Assembly (NCBI GenBank): GCA_023614405.1
Contig: CM042685.1
Span: 87,658,684 to 87,722,683 of the forward strand
Direction: 5' to 3'
Origin: Avena insularis
Lineage: Eukaryota > Streptophyta > Magnoliopsida > Poales > Poaceae
DNA length: 64,000 bases
Below, in pieces: positions 57,100 to 64,000 of the stretch. Made by a program: the position numbers and the translations under genes. Each line of letters begins with the position of its first letter. Position 1 is the first letter of the stretch. The notes beneath the pieces are model-generated. The model saw nothing but the letters and a program-made list of their open reading frames with translations. It made no database searches and was not told where the DNA came from.

Positions 57100-59630
57100 T
57101 TATGGCCTAATAACATCAATTTATTTTACAAATACGGACAGTGGGTCCCAATTGTCAGATTCTTCTGATGGTGGGTTCCGATCATTCTAGACGGTGGGCT
57201 CATTCTTTTCACAAAATGGAAATTAAAGTGAAATACAGAAATCAACAAGCAGAGAAGACACATTCATTAACATATTCAAACAATGGACTGAATAAATTCA
57301 TACAATATTCTAGTGGGAACACACAGGACACATGAAATTCCAGGCTCAAATTCACATCACAACATGCTGAACCACTGTTACAATGGAATCTATAAACAGA
57401 ACTCTCAACAAGTTTAAAAACTAGCTACTCTTTGATACACTTTTGTAACTTCTTAACACTTTCACTTCTTCAACATGTAGCTCTTGTAAAGAGTATATCT
57501 GCACCTAAGTATGATCAGTGAATGCAGTTAAGTATGATCCATGCATGAATTACTAGACTAATGTGCAAGTGAGTAAGCATGAATTAATAGTAGACTTCAA
57601 AACAAGAGGTTTGAACAACTCACCTGCCCATCTCGATGTGTAGGACCTAGACTCCCAACTCTCACACACTCACTAGAGACCACCGCACCTGCCAACAAGA
57701 CGAAAACAAGTCACTAGTTATCATCTACAGCAAGCAACACAAAGGGCACTAGAGAAAGAGGAAGATGGAGAACACAGACGCAACAGCCGATGAAGATGCA
57801 TGTACCTGGACGCCCTCCAGTCCAAGCTGGAACAACAACACCAGCGGACGTGTCCGGAGCTACCACTTCTACTCCGTGTGGATGCCGAGGTTGAAGACAC
57901 CGGATCCATGCATGACTCCACCATGTAGGAACAGTTGTACACGGCAGTGTTTACATGAAAGTGTAAAGTATAGACAATTATTTCCAATATAAATCTATAT
58001 ATATATTGTTGTAAAGTGTTGAAATAGAACTTTTTAACTTTCAAAAAATTAAACAGAGGATAAATAATGAAATTACCCCATGAGAATTCATGTTTCAAGA
58101 AATGTAAAAACAGAATAAAGACCTGTAGCAAGTGAGTAACAAATATGCATGGCAGCATTGGTACTTTGACAGTATGCTGGGTATACAATGAACTTAAGGT
58201 GAGTTTACTAAGCTAGGAAATTATAAAGTAGCATATGCTTGTCAATTCAGTTGCTTATAAACCGACAAAAATATTAAGCTAATAGAAATGTGCACATCAG
58301 CTGTTGTGATTCTAATACACATGCACACATAATTCATGCACTGACAGTATTTTATTTGATATTGTAAGAGAAAGACTGAAACATTATGTAGCTAGAAGCA
58401 CTTCCTAGCTACAATTTAATCTATAAATAACAATATTTAACAATGGAGTATCTGCTCTAAGGATGTGACCCCGAAATATTCTGGACCTATAAGCACTTGA
58501 CACTGAAACAATAAAAATTGCTTGCCATGGACCATGGACCATTTTGGAACTATTTAGATTTTTTATGCATTAATGCAACTGAAAGAAATAGTGAATCCAG
58601 GATACACGCATGAAATGGTAGGTACCCTACCACGAGGGTCTAGCTGATGTAGAATGAATGGAGGAGGTCACAGATGTGTAGCTTCTCATGCCCTTCAACT
58701 CTATAACACCACCCTCTAGTCATATTCCTCCGATGCTTCACTCTGGCCATCTTCAAGCTGTCTCCGTCCAGCATCTGTCGCGCGAGTCCAGAAATTCCTA
58801 CAGCTCTGTCTCCAGCCATCTCCGAGCAGCAGCTCTCTGTCTTGTTCTCCAGCCGTCACCGGCCAGCAGCTCCCTACTAGGTTCAACTCACCATATATAC
58901 TTGCCCCCAACAGGTCGGCGTGACCATGGCCTGTCAGTACATATATAAGTGATTATTGTTAAAATGGGATTGACCAAATATACAATTGTAAATCAAGAAG
59001 CATATTAACAGTACATTAGTTAAGGAGAAATTACAGTACAATTGTAAATCAAGAAGCATATTAACAGAAGTCCTGGCAAAAAAACAGCTTAGATCCAAGT
59101 CTACGACACTGTATACCCAAGTGAAGACAGTATATTGTATATGTGCAATAGGTTTATATTGTAGAAAGCAGAACTAAGTAAAATAAAAGACAGTCAAGGA
59201 TGATGCTACATATTATGCTTAGTACACTCCATATGTGCAATAGGTTTATATTGTAGAAAGCAGAACCTTATATAACAAGTCAATTTTAGAGGAGATGAAT
59301 TAATCTTCACAAACACAGATAGTAGCTAGATTCCCAATGTCCCAACATAAGTTTTACCTTGATTTTTTACATGAACCACAAGTACACGAGTGGAACAGTA
59401 GAATCTGCAGTCAAATAATTTGTGACAATTTAGCTCCTAGGAAAGGCAATTTTGCAAAGAATCAAATATGGAAGTACAACTGTTCTTCCTTATCTGTCAG
59501 GATAATAAAAGGAAGCTCAACTGAGAACTTATGTACTCACAACCTGGTACCATTAGAGCAGGTAACTATCTAAAGGCTACACGGATCAATCAATAATAAC
59601 ATTCCTAGCAACCAATAAAGTTCCTATACT
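57100..59630. other. Internal part of the second CACTA element, no gene recognised
   Basis: This stretch is AT-rich with short frames only. A small direct repeat (TACAATTGTAAATCAAGAAGCATATTAACAG-type sequence) occurs near 58980 and 59037, and another (ATATGTGCAATAGGTTTATATTGTAGAAAGCAGAA) near 59140 and 59232. A patch of exon-like composition lies at 57720-57930 and another at 58690-58920, but neither gives a convincing protein. Confidence 0.5.
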
Positions 59631-59635
59631 CTAGA

Positions 59636-60310
59636 TCAACACCGCAATTTGTGGACAATAGAAAGGAAACGAAGAAAGCAGGAGGCACGAAAGAACCTGT
59701 TCTCATTTGAGGTCAAGGTGATCCCCTTCCTTCTCTTCTGCTCGACTAATGTGAATGATCGCTTCTCCCCCACACTGTCCTTCCCATGTTCCTCCTCCGC
59801 ATCTACCCTTCTTCCCACCCCCGCCACTGCGGACCCCTTCCTCGGGGACACTAGAACAAAATAGAAGTCAAAGAGAATCCAGAAGATAGAGATGGGGAGG
59901 GAAGAGAGAGATTTAGAGGAAGTCCTAGAGCTGGTGAGGGCGGCACTGCAGTTCGAGGTCAACGAGGTGGTGGTGGTCGCCGAGGTCGCGGTCTCCTCAA
60001 GGAGCGCCCCGAAGAGCATGTGATTGAGGTGGCCCAGCGGCACCACGAACCACCACTACTCCTCACCGTTGACATAGGAGAGGTGGCGACAACAGGGAGA
60101 GAGAATAGGAGAGGGTGATGGCGTGGAGCCCCGCAAAGAGCCGCCTCGGCCGAGAGCTAGGGGATCATGGGGAAGAGGGGATCTAGGAAGGAAGAGGAGG
60201 GGGTGGCGGTGGCCTGGGCGCGGTGGCGGCGACAAGAGAGAGAATAGGATAGTAGGGTTGCCGCTGAATGAGGTCACGGGCTTGTGGGGAGTTGGTGAGG
60301 TCGCGGGCAT
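59636..60310 (-). pseudogene. Gene-like minus-strand frame of unknown function with one stop
   Basis: Two minus-strand open stretches, 60056-60310 and 59636-60046, share one frame and are separated by a single TAG near 60056 and a few codons. The upstream part is Pro/Ser-rich and GC-rich, like a plant first exon. Around the stop it reads VNGEE then WWFVVPLGHLNHMLFGALLE, followed by a Ser/Thr-rich stretch. I do not recognise the family. It could be a captured host gene fragment, a decayed CACTA-encoded first exon, or chance: the opposite strand is also open at 60123-60389, as often happens in GC-rich DNA. Confidence 0.3.
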
Positions 60311-60649
60311 GTGGGATGTAGGTGAGGTCGCGGGCGGCCTCCTAGAGGCGTGTACGCGTCGATGTGGCGGAGATCAGCGATGGGGGTGATGGCGAGTGGG
60401 AGGGATAGGAGTGGGGGTGGGATTGGCAGCGGAGAGATGAGGGATGGATAGGGTCGATCAATGAGAGGGGAGAACCGGTGGCGCGAGGGGAGGTGATCCA
60501 GAGTTGGTGAGGTTAGGGTTGTGGTCGTTGGTGTGATGGAGACTAGGGAGTACGGTGTGCTTCTTCAGGTGAGCTGACAAGCGTTAGATCGAAACTGAAC
60601 GGTCCAGATCAGGCCCCTGAGGACGATTTGCGGAAGGTGGTTTGTTGTG

Positions 60650-63205
60650 TTTTGATTGGTCGGTTCACAAAACACCTCTTTTTGCACTTGGAAAGAAAAT
60701 AATCACTTTTCGTGCAACAAAAATTAAAAGTTCCTTTGACAACATTATTTGAAATTCCAAGATATACATGTGTGCACAATATTTACATGTAATCAGAGAA
60801 GTGCTCCTTTTCGTCGCACCAAAAAGCTATTTTTCATTTTCCGAGTGCAAAAAATTGGGTGTTTTGTGAAGCAACCATAAAATGAAAGTTTCAAAATTGT
60901 ACCAACCAAATTTTCAAAAATACTAGACCACCTTACATGGATAATGTCCCGACCGGGGTATCTCGAACCTTTTTGTCCACCCCTTGTGAAAAATACAAAT
61001 TCCTATCAAATCAATAAGAAGTAGGTCCGATTTGAACCATAGGTACATGATTTAATGCTCATGATATTTTTCAAAAATAATTTTTAGGTTCACAATATGA
61101 TATTTCTTTAGAGATTCAATGCAATTTTAGCGAAACTCATCCCCTAGCTAAGAACCTTCATGCCCGCTGTTTTGACAATAGTTTTAAATGGGCATAAAAA
61201 ATTAAAAAACGGTCCCATCAATGTAAATCCTTCGCATGGTGTCTTATTATGTGACATAGTTGCAAGTAAAAATATCAAAGTTGGTATATTAACTGCGTCT
61301 CGAAAAAACCTGCTCACAAATGACCTATCATGTCTGACGTTTCATGGCTTTCAGGCCAAACGACCAATGTTATGGCTAGAATCACAACATAGTTTGTGAT
61401 AATGTGCCCATATTGTGCATGCATATGCATCCTGGGATGGCGAACAATGTAACAAGAGGAATTTTTACTTCTCGTTGCACGGAAAATCCATTTTCCATTT
61501 TTCGAGCACAAAAAACGGGGTGTTTTATGAAGAAACCACCAAATGGTTAATTCAAAATGCTACCACCCCATTTTTCAAAAATACAAGACCACCTTAAATG
61601 GACAATGTTACAATTGGGGTATCTCAAACTTTTTCTTCCATCCCTGGCAAAAAAGACAAATTCCCGCTGAATCGGCAGGAGGTGGGTCCGATTTGAACTA
61701 CACGTACTTGATTTGATGCCCATGATTTTTTGAAAAACTTATTTTTAGACTGACAACATGATGTTTCTTCAGAGATCCAATGCAAGTTTAGCGAGACTCA
61801 TCCCCTAGCTAAGAACCTTCATGCCCGGCGTTTTGACCATAGTTTGAAACAGGCATAAAAAATTCAAAAACGGTTCTATCAATGTAAATCCTTCGTGTTT
61901 TGTCTTATTATGTGACATAGTTTCGAGAAAAATACCAAATCAGGTATATTGCAAGTGTCTCAAAAAACATTCCCATAAATGACCTATCATGTTCGAGGTT
62001 TCATTGCTTTCAGGTCAAACGACCAATGTTATGGTCATAATCATGGCATAGTTTGTGATAATATTCCCGTATTGTGCATGCAGGTGCATCTTGGGATGGC
62101 GAACAATGTTGCAGGAGAAAGTTTTTCTTTTCGTTGCACGGAAAATCTATTTTCTATTTTCTGAGCGCAGAAAAATGGGGCGTTTTGTGAGGCAACCACC
62201 AAATGGTTAATTCAAAATTCTACAACCCATTTTTTCAAAATACTAGACCACCTTAAATAGACAATGTCCCAATTGGGTTATCCCAAACCTTTTCTTCCAC
62301 CAATGGCAAAAAAGACAAATTCCCGCTGAATTGGTAGGAGGTGGGTCTGATTTGAACTACATGTACATGATCTGATGCCCATGATTTTTTGAAATAATCA
62401 TTTTTAGACTCACAATATGATGTTTCTTCAGAGATACAATGCAATTTTAGCGAGACTCATCCCCTAGCTAAGAACCTTCATGCCTGATGTTTTGACCATA
62501 GTTTGAAACAGGCATAAAAAATTCAAAAACAGTCCGATCAATGTAAATCCTTCGTACGGTGTCTTATTATGTGACATAGTTTCAAGTAAAAATATCAAAC
62601 TTGGTATATTGATTGCGTCTCGAAAAAACCTTCTCAGGAATGACCTATAATGTCTGAGGTTTCATGGCTTTCGGGTCAAATGGCCAATGTTATGGCTAGA
62701 ATGGAGGCATAGTTTGTGATAATATGCCCGTATTACGCACGCGTGTGCATCTTGGGATGGCGAACAATGTTGTAGGAGGATGTTTTCCTTTTCGAGGCAC
62801 GGAAAATCCATTTTCCATTTTCTGAGCGCAAAAAATGGGGCGTTTTGTGAAGTAACCACCAAATGACAGTTTTAGAATACTACCACCCTATTTTTCAAAA
62901 ATAGTATACCACCTTAAATGGACAATGTCCCAACCGGGGTATCTCAAATCTTTCCTTCCACCCCTAGCGAAAACGACAAATTTCTGCCGAATCGGTAGGA
63001 ATTGGGTCCGATTTGAACTATAGGTCCATGATATGATGCCCATGATTTTTTGAAAAATTGATTTTTAGACTCACAACATGCTATTTCTTCAAATATCCAA
63101 TGCAATTTTAGCGAGTCTCATCCACTGAAGTTTTTCTCTTCGTCGCACAAAAAAATCATTTTCCATTTTCCGAGTACACAAAACAGGGCATATTGTGAAG
63201 CAACC
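60650..63205 (+). repeat. Second tandem repeat, period about 660 bp, with an inverted left edge
   Basis: About 3.6 direct units. The motif CCCCTAGCTAAGAACCTTCATG recurs at about 61141, 61801 and 62461, and GGGATGGCGAACAATGT at about 61435, 62094 and 62755. A block of the type TTGCACGGAAAATCCATTTTCC...GGGTGTTTTGTGAAGCAACC opens each unit (60807, 61468, 62125, 62786, 63131). The stretch at 60655-60720 is the same block inverted (GGTTCACAAAACACC...TTTCGTGCAAC), so the array begins and ends with inverted copies of one block. There are no coding frames. It differs in sequence from the 655-bp array. Confidence 0.85.
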
Positions 63206-63412
63206 ACCAAATTAAATTCACTAGTTTAAAATAAAAAATTATTCATAATTAACACGCTAAGAGGATCTACTGAATTTTATAGAAATTTAGAGCCAAAAAT
63301 CAATTATTTTGGATTTCTGATGAAATAGATACAAAAGAATTAACAAAATAGAAAAAAGAAAAAAAAACTTTCTAAATGGACCAACACATCGGCCTAGGGC
63401 TATGTCAACACA
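63206..63412. other. AT-rich spacer, nothing recognised
   Basis: About 200 bases rich in A and T, with a poly-purine run near 63350, between the 660-bp array and the family A LTR. Confidence 0.5.
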
Positions 63413-64000
63413 TGGATTTTTAATGCCAGATGCCTGTTATGCCATACATCGCAATCCCAGGATTACCATTTTTGCGAGACATAACCGATTTGGATATCAC
63501 AGTACATCATCCATTACAAACCATACATAAGGTATTACACAAATAAGGATCTCATGATCCAGTTCTTAATACAACTCAAGCAGCGGAATAACGTAATAGT
63601 AAAAATAGCGTAGGCGAAGCTCCATCTTCGGGGTCACAGGCAATGCTGACGATGGGAGATGATCCTAGTTGTCGTAACCTTCCTGCGGTCCATCATCCTG
63701 GTACTCCTCTTGATAGTCTAGCCACGGGAATAGCCAGGGACAAAGCCATGAGTACTCTTTAAGTACTCGCAAGCTAATACTAACAAGTTAAGTGGGTTTT
63801 GTAATTAGGTCACTAGGCTCTAGGGTTGTTTTGCAAAAAGCCAGATTTACCTCTACTAAGTCCAGAAGAAAAGAAAACTAGTTGAAGTTTTATAACACCT
63901 AAGTGGGAGCTTGAATTTAATATCACAACTCTGTTGTGGTCAATTCAAAGTGTCAATTCATTTCATAAGTCATTTTAAAATTCGAATAGTTTGACACTCT
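63413..64000 (-). mobile_element. LTR, family A, minus strand (runs off window)
   Basis: On the plus strand it begins TGTCAACACATGGATTTTTAAT, the reverse complement of the family A terminus, and then follows the family in reverse: CATACATCGCAATCCCAGGA near 63444 and GAGTACTCTTTAAGTACTCGC near 63750. It reaches the window edge within the GTTTGACACTCT region. The rest is outside the window. Confidence 0.88.

Larger units (their letters stand above)
56645..60640. mobile_element. Second CACTA element, one end visible
   Basis: The left end CACTACAAGGAAATCTGC at 56645 has the CACTA start. It is followed by subterminal motifs TATGACGAT and ATCGTCATA repeated between 56700 and 56860, the usual arrangement in grass CACTA elements. 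I find no matching right end (TTTCCTTGTAGTG) in the window. GAACGGTCCAGATCAGG near 60597-60613 resembles sequence close to CACTA 3' ends (from memory), and the 660-bp array starts soon after, so the element may be interrupted there. No transposase frame is seen, so it is non-autonomous or decayed. Confidence 0.6.

Noticed and set aside
60640..64000. Right terminus of the second CACTA element
   Set aside because: I searched by eye for TTGTAGTG next to a TTTCC motif and did not find it; the 3' end may be deleted, interrupted or outside the window.

Overview
This is a window from a large, repeat-rich grass nuclear genome. The two Ty1/copia elements have LTRs and coding regions resembling the BARE/WIS/Angela group. 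Together with the CACTA ends and a retrotransposon LTR beginning TGATACGTCC, this points to a Pooideae cereal, probably Triticeae or a relative. That placement comes from remembered family features, not from a search. I found no intact host protein-coding gene and no tRNA, rRNA or CRISPR array. Nearly everything is transposable element (TE) or tandem repeat, and most computed reading frames are chance frames in repeats.

Layout. 1-794 is the 3' part of a long LTR (called family A here). 1039-7290 is a decayed copia element (copia-1) with a 5' LTR but no 3' LTR. About 7291-8022 is a minus-strand gypsy-type LTR fragment that abuts, to the base, a tandem array of about 655-bp units starting at 8023. 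The array runs to 23782, resumes at 51819-53299, and ends with a stub at 56122-56192. Two large insertions interrupt it, each with a matching 5-bp target-site duplication (TSD).

The first insertion (23783-51818, TSD GAAAT) is a minus-strand LTR retrotransposon with LTRs of about 3.0-3.2 kb and a 4.3-kb internal region with no recognisable gag-pol. That is the structure of a LARD (large retrotransposon derivative). Its internal region holds an inverted repeat with two arms of about 406 bp. Younger elements have expanded it: a family A solo LTR (26196-30053, TSD GAAGA), a solo LTR of its own family (36258-40920, TSD TTGAT) that itself contains a CACTA transposon (37881-39443, TSD AAC), and a nearly complete copia element (copia-2, 41907-50903, TSD CTTAG). 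Removing the nested insertions brings all three LARD LTRs to about 3.0-3.2 kb, which supports the reconstruction. The second insertion in the array is another family A solo LTR (53300-56121, TSD GCGCC).

Right of the array are a possible LINE 3' fragment (56193-56644), one end of a second CACTA element (from 56645) with TATGACGAT/ATCGTCATA subterminal motifs, a stretch with a gene-like minus-strand frame (59636-60310), a different tandem repeat with a period of about 660 bp (60650-63205) that begins with an inverted copy of its own edge, and a minus-strand family A LTR running off the window (63413-64000).

The coding content is retrotransposon only. Copia-2 keeps Gag, protease, integrase, reverse transcriptase (RT) and RNase H in order, broken by three nonsense codons and one frameshift. 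Copia-1 is far more decayed and has lost the RT active site. I see no new enzymatic system. The items most worth following up are the 655-bp array, the LARD hairpin, the 660-bp array with an inverted edge, and the nested chronology with internal empty-site controls.
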